Made by a program: the position numbers and the translations under genes. From positions 124,001 through 188,000 of the forward strand of contig NZ_JAIWNB010000007.1 in the NCBI RefSeq assembly GCF_020215705.1: DNA of 64,000 bases, given 5' to 3'. A model generated the notes under the pieces. The model searched no databases and was not told where the DNA came from. It saw nothing but the letters and a program-made list of their open reading frames with translations. Shown piece after piece: positions 17,296-25,292 of the stretch (its first letter is position 1; the number at the start of each line of letters is the position of its first letter). This DNA is from Nonomuraea aurantiaca. Its GTDB lineage: Bacteria; Actinomycetota; Actinomycetes; Streptosporangiales; Streptosporangiaceae.

Positions 17296-17772
17296 TTACT
17301 TGGCCGTGCTGTCCGCGAAGCGGCCCTGGAGGTGGGCGCACAGATCGTCGGAGAGTTTGGACAGCAGCCGCTCCAGCTCCGCCCGCTCGTCCGTGGGCCA
17401 GTCGGCGATCGCGGCGTCGAACCAGTCGACGGTGATGCGGCGGCATCGGGTGGCCGCCTCGGCGCCCTCATCGGTGAGCGCGATCCGCCAGGCCCGGCCG
17501 TCGTCGGGGTCCTTGACCCGGGACAGCAGCCCGCGCTGCTCCAGCGACGAGACGTGCCGGGTCACGTGCGGGCTCTCCACCTGCAGGCCCTCGGCGATCG
17601 CGCCCACCCTGCGCGGCTCACCGGCGTCGAGGAGATAGACGAGGATCTGCACGTCAGGACGGTCGAGCCGGACGCCGGCCGCCTGGGTCAGCTGATCATG
17701 CGTCTTGGCGCGGTTGAGGGTGGTCACCAACCGCCTGAAGGCCGACACCGTCTTGCTGAGATCTTCACCCAT
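17296..17772 (-). CDS. MarR-family transcriptional regulator
   Basis: A 158-residue winged-helix regulator with the MarR dimer helices at both ends. The recognition part is RVGAIAEGLQVESPHVTRHV and the wing is RGLLSRVKDPDDGRAWRIAL, with the conserved Asp-Asp-Gly-Arg. It is transcribed away from the MFS gene at 17845 across a 72-bp gap holding inverted-repeat-like sequence. The arrangement predicts a self-regulating repressor of the pump, relieved by a small ligand. Confidence 0.9.
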   Translation of the reverse strand: MGEDLSKTVSAFRRLVTTLNRAKTHDQLTQAAGVRLDRPDVQILVYLLDAGEPRRVGAIAEGLQVESPHVTRHVSSLEQRGLLSRVKDPDDGRAWRIALTDEGAEAATRCRRITVDWFDAAIADWPTDERAELERLLSKLSDDLCAHLQGRFADSTAK

Positions 17773-17784
17773 CGCTTTGATTAC

Positions 17785-17830
17785 CTAACTTACGTATGTA
17801 TCATCGTCTCTCGGTTACTTACCCAAGTTA
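17785..17830. promoter_or_regulatory. Candidate MarR operators between marR and the MFS gene
   Basis: Two related dyads lie in the divergent promoter region: ACTTACGTATGT at 17788-17799 (centre TACGTA) and ACTTACCCAAGT at 17817-17828 (arms ACTT/AAGT, extended to TTACTT/AAGTTA). The gap is AT-rich compared with its surroundings. The second site lies just upstream of the MFS ribosome site (AAGGAG, 17834-17839), where bound repressor would block transcription. Confidence 0.5.
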
Positions 17831-17844
17831 TCTAAGGAGCCGAC

Positions 17845-19236
17845 ATGGCGACAATCGTCGCTTCCGCGCCGCCTGAGACGTCCGAGCGGAGCCCGTGGCC
17901 CGCGGTGGTCGCGCTCGCGTTCGCGGCCTCCATCGCCGCCTTGCAGAACACGGCCGTGGTCCCCTTGCTTCCCGTGCTCCAGCGTGAGCTGCACACCTCG
18001 CTCTCCGCCGTGAGCTGGACGCTCACGCTGAGCCTGCTGGTCGGCGCGGTGTCCACGCCGCTGCTGTCCAGGTTCGGCGACATGTACGGCAGGCGGCCGA
18101 TGATCCTCGGCGCGCTGGCCCTCCTGGTGATCGGCTCTGTCATCGGGGGACTGGCCACCTCGTTGCCGTGGTTGCTCGTGGGCCGGGTCCTGCAAGGGTT
18201 CGTGGCGGCGCTGGTGCCACTGGCGATCGGGGTGGTCCGAGACCTGGTGCCCAGGCAGCAGCTGGCCACCGGCATCGGGGTGCTCAGCGCCACGATGGGG
18301 TTCGGCAGCGGTGGCGGGATGATCCTCGCGGGGCTCGCCTCGGGCGACTACCACGCCGTGTTCTGGATCACCGCCGCGATCACGGTGGTCGCCGCGGTGA
18401 TCGTCGCCTTCCTGGTCCGTGACCAGGCTCCGGGTCGCGGCGGGCGGCCGGACCTGGCCGGGGCGTTCCTGCTGACCGTGTGGCTCGTGGCGCTGCTGCT
18501 GGCCATCAGCGAGGGCGGATCGTGGGGCTGGGGCTCGCCGGGGGTGCTCGGGCTGTTCGCGGCCGCGGTGGTGGTCGCGGTGGTCTGGGTGGCCGTCGAG
18601 CGGCGGGTGGCCGAGCCGCTGGTGCAGATGTCGATGCTGGTGCAGCGCGGCACGGTCGGCGCGACGGTGGCCTCGATGCTGCTCGGGTTCGCCTTCTTCA
18701 CCGTCATGACCGGCATCTCGGGCTTCACCCAGGCGCCGGCCTCGGGTCTGCGGGCCTCCACCTTGGAGGTGGGGTTCTACCTGCTGCCCAGCACGCTGTT
18801 CATGCTGGTGATCTCGCTGTTCGCCGGGCGGTTCATGCGCAGGTTCTCGGCCTCGTCGATGGTGGCGGCCGGTGCCGGGATCGTCGCGCTCGCGGCGGTC
18901 TGGCTGGTCTTCGCGCACCGGACCGGAGGTGACATCTACGTGGCGACGTCGCTGCTGGGCATCGGGCTCGGGGTGGGTTACGCGGCTCTCGGCACCATGG
19001 CGGTCGAGCACGTCGCCCCGGACAAGACGGCGCTGGCCGCCGGGGTCAACGCGCTGGTACGCATCGTGGGCGGCAGCACCGCGGGCGCGGTCATCGCCGC
19101 CGTCCTGGCCGCCCAGCCGGGCGTACTCGGATATCAGTGGGTCTTCGGGGTCGCCGCCGTCGCGGGCGGGGTGGCGGCGGCCTTCGCCGCCGTGTTCGGC
19201 CTGCTCAACCGCCGCGTGGCCGTCGCGACGGCCTGA
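17845..19236 (+). CDS. MFS efflux transporter (DHA-type)
   Basis: A 463-residue polytopic membrane protein with about 14 hydrophobic segments. It has the MFS motif A (SRFGDMYGRRPMILGALALL) between spans 2 and 3, and a motif C-like GFGSGGGMILAG in span 5. This pattern fits drug:proton antiporters of the EmrB/QacA kind. It has a strong AAGGAG site and is divergently paired with a MarR regulator, so export of an inducing toxic compound is the probable role; the substrate is unknown. Confidence 0.88.
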   Translation: MATIVASAPPETSERSPWPAVVALAFAASIAALQNTAVVPLLPVLQRELHTSLSAVSWTLTLSLLVGAVSTPLLSRFGDMYGRRPMILGALALLVIGSVIGGLATSLPWLLVGRVLQGFVAALVPLAIGVVRDLVPRQQLATGIGVLSATMGFGSGGGMILAGLASGDYHAVFWITAAITVVAAVIVAFLVRDQAPGRGGRPDLAGAFLLTVWLVALLLAISEGGSWGWGSPGVLGLFAAAVVVAVVWVAVERRVAEPLVQMSMLVQRGTVGATVASMLLGFAFFTVMTGISGFTQAPASGLRASTLEVGFYLLPSTLFMLVISLFAGRFMRRFSASSMVAAGAGIVALAAVWLVFAHRTGGDIYVATSLLGIGLGVGYAALGTMAVEHVAPDKTALAAGVNALVRIVGGSTAGAVIAAVLAAQPGVLGYQWVFGVAAVAGGVAAAFAAVFGLLNRRVAVATA

Positions 19237-19275
19237 ACACGACAGCCCGCGGGGGGTGATGCGGCCTGGGGGCGC

Positions 19276-19632
19276 TCAGAGCGCCTTCAGGCCGCTGATC
19301 ACCTCCAGCAGCACCGTGGCGTCGGGCGCGGCGCGCGGCGGCTCGACCTGGACGAGCTGCTGCGCGTGCAGGTCGCCGACGAGCACCCGGACCACACCGA
19401 TGGGCAGGTTCAGCTCGGCGGCCACGTCCACGAGCCGGGTCGGTTTCGTGCACTTCTGCATGATGATCAGATGCTCGGGGCCGAGCCCGGCCGGCGGCGT
19501 CAGGCCGCCGGCCGTGATGATCACCGCGATGAGGTCGATGGCCTTGCTCGCGGGGACGGTCCGGCCCCTGGTCAGTAAGTAGGCGGGGACGATAGGACCA
19601 GCGTCCTCGTCCAGCCACCGCTCGTCATTCAC
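19276..19632 (-). CDS. DUF742 protein (conservon CvnC-like)
   Basis: A 118-residue DUF742 protein: a DNA-binding-like winged-helix fold with GPIVPAYLLTRGRT near the start and the conserved LDVAAELNLPIGVVRVL-type helix (here VDVAAELNLPIGVVRVLVGD). DUF742 proteins are the C component of actinobacterial conservons, G-protein-like signalling operons of kinase, roadblock protein, DUF742 and small GTPase. Here it overlaps the kinase gene by 8 bp and nothing follows it. Its final codons overlap a 15-bp palindrome (near 19271-19285) that may end transcription. Confidence 0.88.
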   Translation of the reverse strand: MNDERWLDEDAGPIVPAYLLTRGRTVPASKAIDLIAVIITAGGLTPPAGLGPEHLIIMQKCTKPTRLVDVAAELNLPIGVVRVLVGDLHAQQLVQVEPPRAAPDATVLLEVISGLKAL

Positions 19633-21526
19633 TGGGCACCACCCGCATGGGCCGGGCGGCGGGCTCCTTGGCGCGGCTCTCCGGCTCGGCCGGCGGGTCG
19701 CTCACGTGTTCTGCCGGGATCAACACGATCGCGGTGGTCCCTCCATATGGTGAACCGCGTAACGTGACGCGGATGTCATGCCTGGCGGCCAGGCGGGAGA
19801 CGACGAAAAGGCCGAGCTCGTCACTGTCGGCCAGGTCGAACTCCGGTGGGCTGGCCAGGCGCTCGTTGCACTCGGCCAGCTTCTCTTCGCTCATCCCGAG
19901 ACCGCGGTCCTCCACCTCGAAGACGAAGCCGCGGGCCGCCGCCTCGCCGCGCACGACGACCGTGGTGTGCGGCGGGGAGCTGACGGTGGCGTTCTCGATG
20001 AGCTCGGCGATCAAGTGAATCACATCGCCGACCACCGGGCCGGCCAGGCGCTGCCCGGGCATCGGCTCGACGGTGACGCGCTGGTAGTCCTCGACCTCGG
20101 CCGCCGCGCCGCGGGCCACGTCCAGCAGCGGCACGGGCTTGCTCCAGCCGCGGCCGGGGGTGGCGCCCGACAGGATGATCAGGCCCTCGGCGTGCCGGCG
20201 CATGCGGGTGGTCAGGTGGTCGAGGCGGAACAGGTCGTCGAGGGCGTGCGGATCGGTCGTACGGTGCTGCATGCCCTCGAGCTGGATCCGCTGGCGGTGC
20301 AGCAGCGTCTGGCTGCGCCTGGCCAGATTGCGGAAGACGTGGCCGACACCGTCGCGCAGCTGCGACTGCCCGACCGCGGCCTCCACGGCCGTCTGCTGGA
20401 CGGTGGAGAACGCCTGGCCGACGTCGGCGATCTCGACGGTCGTGCTCGCCACCGACAGCTCGGGCACCTCGACCGTCTCACCCTTGCGCAACTTGGCCAC
20501 CACCTGCGGCAGCCGTTCCTGGGCCACTTCGAGCGCGGCCTGCCGGAGCGCGAGCAGCTCCTTGGACAGCCGCGTACCCATCCGCAGGGAGAAGGCGATC
20601 GACACGATCACCAGGACGAAACACGTCCCCGCCAGCACGAACGACTGGTAGAGCACCGAGTCCGCCACCGGCTCCGCCCGCGCGGAGAGCATCGTGCTCG
20701 CCTGCATCTGGGCTTCCTGGAACGACTTGGCCATCGCGTCGGCCGTGGTCAGCCAGGACTTCGGGGCGCCGCCCGCGATGATCTGGTCCTCCATGAGCCG
20801 CATCCGCTGATAGGCGGCCGAGGTGATCAGCGACACCTGCGTGTCGCGCAGGCGCGGGTCGAGCTCGCCGAGCGCCTGGTCGATGAGGAAGCGCCGGTTG
20901 CCGACCCACTGGGTGAACAGCCTGCGCTCGGCGACCGAGGTCGGCCCGACCGCGATGGCCTGCTCCCTGGTGAGCAGCTCCTTGGCGTACCCCATGTCGA
21001 TGACGATGCGCGACTGCTCGTAGATGGGGATGTCGTCGATGAACGCCACCCGCCGGTGCAGGCCGAAGAGCGCGTCGGTCATCGCGTTGTAGGACTCGAC
21101 CGCGCGCAGGCGGTCGGACAGGCCCGCGTCGATCTCGGCCCTGATCGCGTCCAGCCGGTCCATCTGCGTGAGCACCGAGTCGACCTGGGTCCTGATCATC
21201 TCCGAGGAGTTCATGGACAGGCTGGAGAGCTTCTTGAAGTCCGCGTCGGCCGCGTCGGTCTTGGTGCGCTGCGCCGCGATGGCCGACCGGTCGGCCGAAC
21301 TCCCCGTACGCAGCAGCTTCACCGAGGCCAGGCGCTCGCGCTGGATCTCGTTGATGAGCTTGTACGCGGGCAGCCGCAGGTTGGTCCAGAGCGTCTTGTA
21401 CTGGCGCAGTTCCAAGCTCTGGCTGGCACTGACGGCAGTGATGACTCCCCACAGCACCACCATCGAGGCAAGCGGAACCAGCAGTAGGCCGATGATCTTC
21501 ATGCGGATCGTTCGGCTACGACCCAT
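19625..21526 (-). CDS. Nitrate/nitrite-sensing-type histidine kinase (conservon CvnA-like)
   Basis: A 633-residue membrane sensor. It has a first span at residues 9-30 (KIIGLLLVPLASMVVLWGVI) and an extracytoplasmic helical NIT-type domain to about 290. A second span (FVLAGTCFVLVIVSIAFSLR) and a HAMP-like linker follow, then the DHp-like helix (FRLDHLTTRMRRHAE) and an HATPase domain with N box ELIENAT, G1 EDRGLGM and G2 DELGLFVV. This is the CvnA layout. Instead of roadblock (B) and GTPase (D) genes, only DUF742 follows. It is divergent from the orphan binding protein at 21688, 161 bp away. Confidence 0.88.
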   Translation of the reverse strand: MGRSRTIRMKIIGLLLVPLASMVVLWGVITAVSASQSLELRQYKTLWTNLRLPAYKLINEIQRERLASVKLLRTGSSADRSAIAAQRTKTDAADADFKKLSSLSMNSSEMIRTQVDSVLTQMDRLDAIRAEIDAGLSDRLRAVESYNAMTDALFGLHRRVAFIDDIPIYEQSRIVIDMGYAKELLTREQAIAVGPTSVAERRLFTQWVGNRRFLIDQALGELDPRLRDTQVSLITSAAYQRMRLMEDQIIAGGAPKSWLTTADAMAKSFQEAQMQASTMLSARAEPVADSVLYQSFVLAGTCFVLVIVSIAFSLRMGTRLSKELLALRQAALEVAQERLPQVVAKLRKGETVEVPELSVASTTVEIADVGQAFSTVQQTAVEAAVGQSQLRDGVGHVFRNLARRSQTLLHRQRIQLEGMQHRTTDPHALDDLFRLDHLTTRMRRHAEGLIILSGATPGRGWSKPVPLLDVARGAAAEVEDYQRVTVEPMPGQRLAGPVVGDVIHLIAELIENATVSSPPHTTVVVRGEAAARGFVFEVEDRGLGMSEEKLAECNERLASPPEFDLADSDELGLFVVSRLAARHDIRVTLRGSPYGGTTAIVLIPAEHVSDPPAEPESRAKEPAARPMRVVPSE

Positions 21527-21687
21527 GGCACCTCATTCCGGTCGGTCCCCTGCTGGCAACCCCGGACGGGACAAGCCCAGAGGATAGCAATTCGATCTCT
21601 GGATTGGCTAATTTTTCGGGACTTTTGGACTTTTGGCGGGCATCGTGCAGTAAGTTTCGGCGTACATCCGTCACAGAGGGAGATGCG

Positions 21688-23250
21688 TTGCGCCGTCGTC
21701 TCGCAGCGGTCGCCGCGCTGGTGCTCTCCATCGCCGCGTGTTCGACCCCTACAGAGGTACGGCAGGCACCGGCCGGAGAGTCGCCGTTCGTCTACGTCCA
21801 GAACCTGGACGTGATCACCGACTGGGACCCCAGCCGCTCGTACTCCAACGAGATCATCGCCCTGCAGAACGTCTACGAGACGCTGACCGTCTGGAACCCG
21901 GTGACCAAGAAGTCCAGCCCCCGGCTGGCCACCGCGTGGCGCTCGTCGCCGGACGGCAAGACGTGGACGTTCACGCTCCGTTCGGGAGTCACCTTCCACA
22001 CCGGCCGGCCCCTGGATGCCGCGGCGGTGAAGGCGTCGATCGAGCGGACCATCAAGGGCGCGACCGGGGCGTCCTACATCTGGGACGCGGTGTCCGGCAT
22101 CCGGGCCGACGACCCGGAGACCGTGACGTTCACCCTCAAGTACCCGGTCCCGCTGGACCTGGTCGCCTCCTCCGGCTACGCGGCCTACATCTACGACACC
22201 CAGGCCGCGCCCGATCTCGGCAAGTGGTTCCAGGAGGGCCGGGACGCGGGCTCGGGGCCGTACACGGTCGCGAGCTGGCGCAAGGGCAAGGAGAAGGAGC
22301 TCACGCTCAAGTCGTACGACGGCTACTGGGGCGGCTGGAGCCAGCCCCACTACCGCACGGTCGAGTTCCGCGTCATACCCGACCCGGAGCGGGCCTGGAA
22401 GATGCTGGTCCGCGGCGACGTGAGCTTCGTGGACCGGCTCAACCCGCGCCTGTTCGCCAGGGCGTCGGTCACGCCGGGCCTGCGGACGTCCGAGCGGGCG
22501 TCGTTCCAGACGATGATGCTGCTGTTCAACACGGCCGCGGGCCCCATGGCCGACGTACGGGTACGGCGCGCGGTGCAGAAGGCCGTCGACTACCAGGGCA
22601 TCATCCGGGCGCTCAAGGGCGCCGCCTCACCGTCCAGCGGCATCGTGCCGGAAGGGCTGCCCGGCCACACCCCGGGACGGGTGCCGAAGCAGGACCTCGT
22701 TGAGGCCGCGCGGCAGCTCCAGTTGGCGGGTTACGGTCCCACCGGCCGGCCCCTGCGGCTACGGCTCACCTACGCGGAGGGCGACAACGACGAGCGACTG
22801 CTCGTCACGAGGCTGCAGGCCACGCTCAAGGCGCTCAACGTCACGCTGGACGCGCGGGCGATGCCGTGGAACGCCCAATGGGAGCTGGGCAAGAAGCGCG
22901 GCCAGGACATCTTCGTCATGTACTGGTGGCCGGACTACGCCGACGGCTACTCGTGGTTCGGCAACGTCTTCCACAGCGCCGAGCCGCCCGTCTTCAACCT
23001 GGCCTATCTGAAGGACAAGAAGACGGACACGCTGCTCGACACGCTGCCCGAGCTCACGGTGACCGACAAGGCCGCCGCCCAGCGGGGCTTCGCGCAGGCC
23101 ACGAACCGCATATTGGACCAGCGGGTGGCCGGGGCGCTGCCGTGGGTGGTCAACTACCAGCGGGCGTATCTTGGCGGCATCCAGAACTATGACGACAACC
23201 CGGCGTATCCGGACGTGGTGTTCGTCTACGACCTGCGGCCGGCCGGCTGA
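21688..23250 (+). CDS. Orphan ABC importer lipoprotein (family 5), paralogue of 12114-13733
   Basis: A 520-residue family 5 binding protein with a clear lipobox (LSIAAC) and no permease or ATPase genes next to it. It is strikingly like the protein at 12.1 kb: both carry NLDV(V/I)TDWDP, SYSNEIIA, LDL(I/V)ASSGYAAYIYDT and GQDIFVMYW. TTG 21688 is chosen because GAGGGAG lies five bases upstream and the signal peptide begins there; upstream starts would give an unlikely leader. It probably feeds the importer encoded 6 kb away, widening its substrate range (inference). Confidence 0.88.
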   Translation: MRRRLAAVAALVLSIAACSTPTEVRQAPAGESPFVYVQNLDVITDWDPSRSYSNEIIALQNVYETLTVWNPVTKKSSPRLATAWRSSPDGKTWTFTLRSGVTFHTGRPLDAAAVKASIERTIKGATGASYIWDAVSGIRADDPETVTFTLKYPVPLDLVASSGYAAYIYDTQAAPDLGKWFQEGRDAGSGPYTVASWRKGKEKELTLKSYDGYWGGWSQPHYRTVEFRVIPDPERAWKMLVRGDVSFVDRLNPRLFARASVTPGLRTSERASFQTMMLLFNTAAGPMADVRVRRAVQKAVDYQGIIRALKGAASPSSGIVPEGLPGHTPGRVPKQDLVEAARQLQLAGYGPTGRPLRLRLTYAEGDNDERLLVTRLQATLKALNVTLDARAMPWNAQWELGKKRGQDIFVMYWWPDYADGYSWFGNVFHSAEPPVFNLAYLKDKKTDTLLDTLPELTVTDKAAAQRGFAQATNRILDQRVAGALPWVVNYQRAYLGGIQNYDDNPAYPDVVFVYDLRPAG

Positions 23251-23257
23251 GTTGTGT

Positions 23258-23419
23258 TCATCGACTCACTTCGTCAGACGCTTGGACGCGGTCGCGCAGC
23301 CGTTGCTTGATCTCTTCAGGGGTGTAGGCGCGGCGGCGTCGTTCGGCCCGCGCGATCGCCACCCCGGTGGCCGCGACTCCCGCGACCCCGGCCAATCCGA
23401 GTACCTTCCACCAGCGCAT
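23258..23419 (-). CDS. 53-residue single-span membrane protein
   Basis: ATG 23419 on the minus strand opens a 53-codon frame: MRWWKVLGLAGVAGVAATGV (one membrane span), then a strongly basic turn (RAERRRRAY) and the helix TPEEIKQRLRDRVQ. The layout suggests a membrane anchor with a short cytoplasmic helix. It is divergent, 17 bp apart, from the papain-fold gene at 23437, and may be related to it. Coding status rests on composition and layout; no ribosome site is strong. Confidence 0.6.
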   Translation of the reverse strand: MRWWKVLGLAGVAGVAATGVAIARAERRRRAYTPEEIKQRLRDRVQASDEVSR

Positions 23420-23436
23420 GTGCCTAGGCTAGCGGT

Positions 23437-24066
23437 GTGCTGACTCTCGACGAGGCCGTGAGCCTGACCAGGACCGGTGATCTGTGGGTCTTCCGCGGGC
23501 GCTCGGTGCCGGACCGCGCCATCCAGACGATGACCAACAGCCCGATCAACCACGTCGGCATGGCGATCGTCGTCGAGGACCTGCCGCCCATGATGTGGCA
23601 CGCCGAGCTCGGCAGGTCGCTGCCCGATCTCTGGTCGGGCACCCACCAGCGTGGGGTTCAGCTGCACGACCTGCGCGACGCGGTCACCGTCTGGGCCAAC
23701 AGGTACGGCCAGCGGGCCTGGCTCCGCCAGCTCGAACCCGAGGCGACCCCCGAGATGGAGGACGCGGCCCTGCGCGCGGTGGCCCGGCTCGACGGCACCC
23801 CGTTCCCCTCCACCGCGAGGTTGGCGGCCCGCTGGGCCAGGGGACGGGTCCCGCAGTTGCGGCGCCGGCTGGGGGAGAGCACGCTGGAGAGCGCTTACTG
23901 CGCCGAGATCGTCGCGGTGACGTACGAGGAGATGGGGCTGCTGCCCGGCGGGCGCCGGCCCAACTGGTACGACCCGGGCCGGTTCTGGAGCGGCGACTCT
24001 CTCGACCTCGTGGGCGAGCACAAGCTGGGCAACGAGATCACGGTGGGCGTCGAGCGGACCGGCTGA
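23437..24066 (+). CDS. Permuted papain-fold (YiiX/NlpC-P60-like) hydrolase
   Basis: A 209-residue protein without a signal peptide. The order of motifs is that of circularly permuted NlpC/P60 papain-like enzymes: a GDLWVFRGRSVPDRAIQ opening, the catalytic-type His in INHVGMAIVVED, and the Cys near the end in SAYCAEIVAVTYEEMGLL. Family members cleave peptides or lipid esters, often at the cell envelope. The GTG start is close to the divergent small gene. The cytoplasmic location and absence of partners leave its substrate open. Confidence 0.7.
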   Translation: MLTLDEAVSLTRTGDLWVFRGRSVPDRAIQTMTNSPINHVGMAIVVEDLPPMMWHAELGRSLPDLWSGTHQRGVQLHDLRDAVTVWANRYGQRAWLRQLEPEATPEMEDAALRAVARLDGTPFPSTARLAARWARGRVPQLRRRLGESTLESAYCAEIVAVTYEEMGLLPGGRRPNWYDPGRFWSGDSLDLVGEHKLGNEITVGVERTG

Positions 24067-24085
24067 CCCGCGTTTTTCAGCGGGT
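24066..24085. terminator. Compact bidirectional terminator shared by converging genes
   Basis: ACCCGC (24066-24071) and GCGGGT (24080-24085) form a perfect 6-bp stem around the loop GTTTTTCA. The hairpin overlaps the last base of the gene ending at 24066 and the stop of the minus-strand gene ending at 24077. It can work on both strands. Confidence 0.6.
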
Positions 24086-25219
24086 ACGCCGCAGGGCCAG
24101 CGGCAGGGTGGCGGCGACCAGCGCCGCGGTCACGGCGAAGCCCACGGGGTAACCCGTGTGACCGATGAACAGGCCGAACCCCATCGCGCCGACACCCATC
24201 CCCGCGTCGTAGGCGAGGTTCCACAGGGCGCTGACCGGGCCGGATGGGCCGCGTTCGAGCATGAGCGCCAGCGTGGCGTTCTGCAGCACCCCGAACCCGA
24301 CGCCGAACAGCGCCATCCCGGCCACCACCGCGACCGGCTCGGCGGACCAGACCTGGAGGGCGACGCCCACGGCGGTGACGAGGACGCCGGGCACCAGCAG
24401 CCGCTCCGAGCCGTGCCCGTCCCCGATCTTGCCCGCCCACCAGCGGGCCAGTGGCGTGCCGAGCGACTGGGCGAGCAGCGCGCCCGAGGCCAGCTCCGGC
24501 GACCCGGCCAGCGGCAGGAACGTCACCAGCACGCCGACGGCCAGCGTGACGGCGGCGAAGATCAGGGTGGGCCGCATCTGGCTCCGCAGATCGAACGTCG
24601 CGGACGGCTCGACGCTGGGCCCGGCGGCGGGCTTTATGGCGGGTCTGAGGGCGGGCAGTCCGAGTACCGCGACCAGTCCGGCCAGCGGGATCAGGCCGCC
24701 CACGACGAGCACCGGGGTGAAGCCGAGCACTCCGGCCGCCCACAGGCCCAGCGGCAGCCCGATGACCGACGGGACACCCACCGCCACGCCGTACAGGCCG
24801 AGTCCCTCGCCACGCCGTTCGGTGGGCACCAGCTCGGCGGCCAGCGCGGTGCCCGCGACGACCAGGATGCCGAGCCCGCCGCCGCGCAGCAGGGCCACCG
24901 CGAGGACCAGCGGCAACCCCGCGGACAGGGGGAGCAGCAAGGCGGGCAGGCCGAGCAGCACCAGACCGAGCGCCAGCACGGCGCGGTAGCCGTACCTCGA
25001 CAGCAGCCACGGGACGGCCAGCTCCAGCAGGACCGTGGACAGCATCATGACGCCGGTCGTCAGCCCCACACCGGTCTCGCCCGCGCCGCCTGACGCGGCG
25101 TAGAGCGGCATGGCCGCGAACAGCAGGTAGAACCCGAGCAGCCCACCGGCCGCGGCGGCCATGGTCATGAGCAGCGGACGGGTGAGCAGCGAGCCAGATG
25201 GGGCGGGGTGGGTCAACAT
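24077..25219 (-). CDS. MFS transporter (380 aa)
   Basis: A 380-residue membrane protein with about 12 spans. The first is LLMTMAAAAGGLLGFYLLFA, and a loop 2-3 arginine region (LSRYGYRAVLALGLVLLGL) fits MFS motif A loosely. It resembles the shorter drug or metabolite efflux members. It is convergent with the papain-fold gene and divergent from the LuxR-type regulator at 25293, 73 bp away, which could control it. No substrate can be assigned. Confidence 0.85.
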   Translation of the reverse strand: MLTHPAPSGSLLTRPLLMTMAAAAGGLLGFYLLFAAMPLYAASGGAGETGVGLTTGVMMLSTVLLELAVPWLLSRYGYRAVLALGLVLLGLPALLLPLSAGLPLVLAVALLRGGGLGILVVAGTALAAELVPTERRGEGLGLYGVAVGVPSVIGLPLGLWAAGVLGFTPVLVVGGLIPLAGLVAVLGLPALRPAIKPAAGPSVEPSATFDLRSQMRPTLIFAAVTLAVGVLVTFLPLAGSPELASGALLAQSLGTPLARWWAGKIGDGHGSERLLVPGVLVTAVGVALQVWSAEPVAVVAGMALFGVGFGVLQNATLALMLERGPSGPVSALWNLAYDAGMGVGAMGFGLFIGHTGYPVGFAVTAALVAATLPLALRRTR

Positions 25220-25292
25220 AACTCAAACGGTGCCGGAGGCGCGTCCTAGGCACATCCGGCATGATGCGTAGCCGCCTCTTCATAATGGGGAT

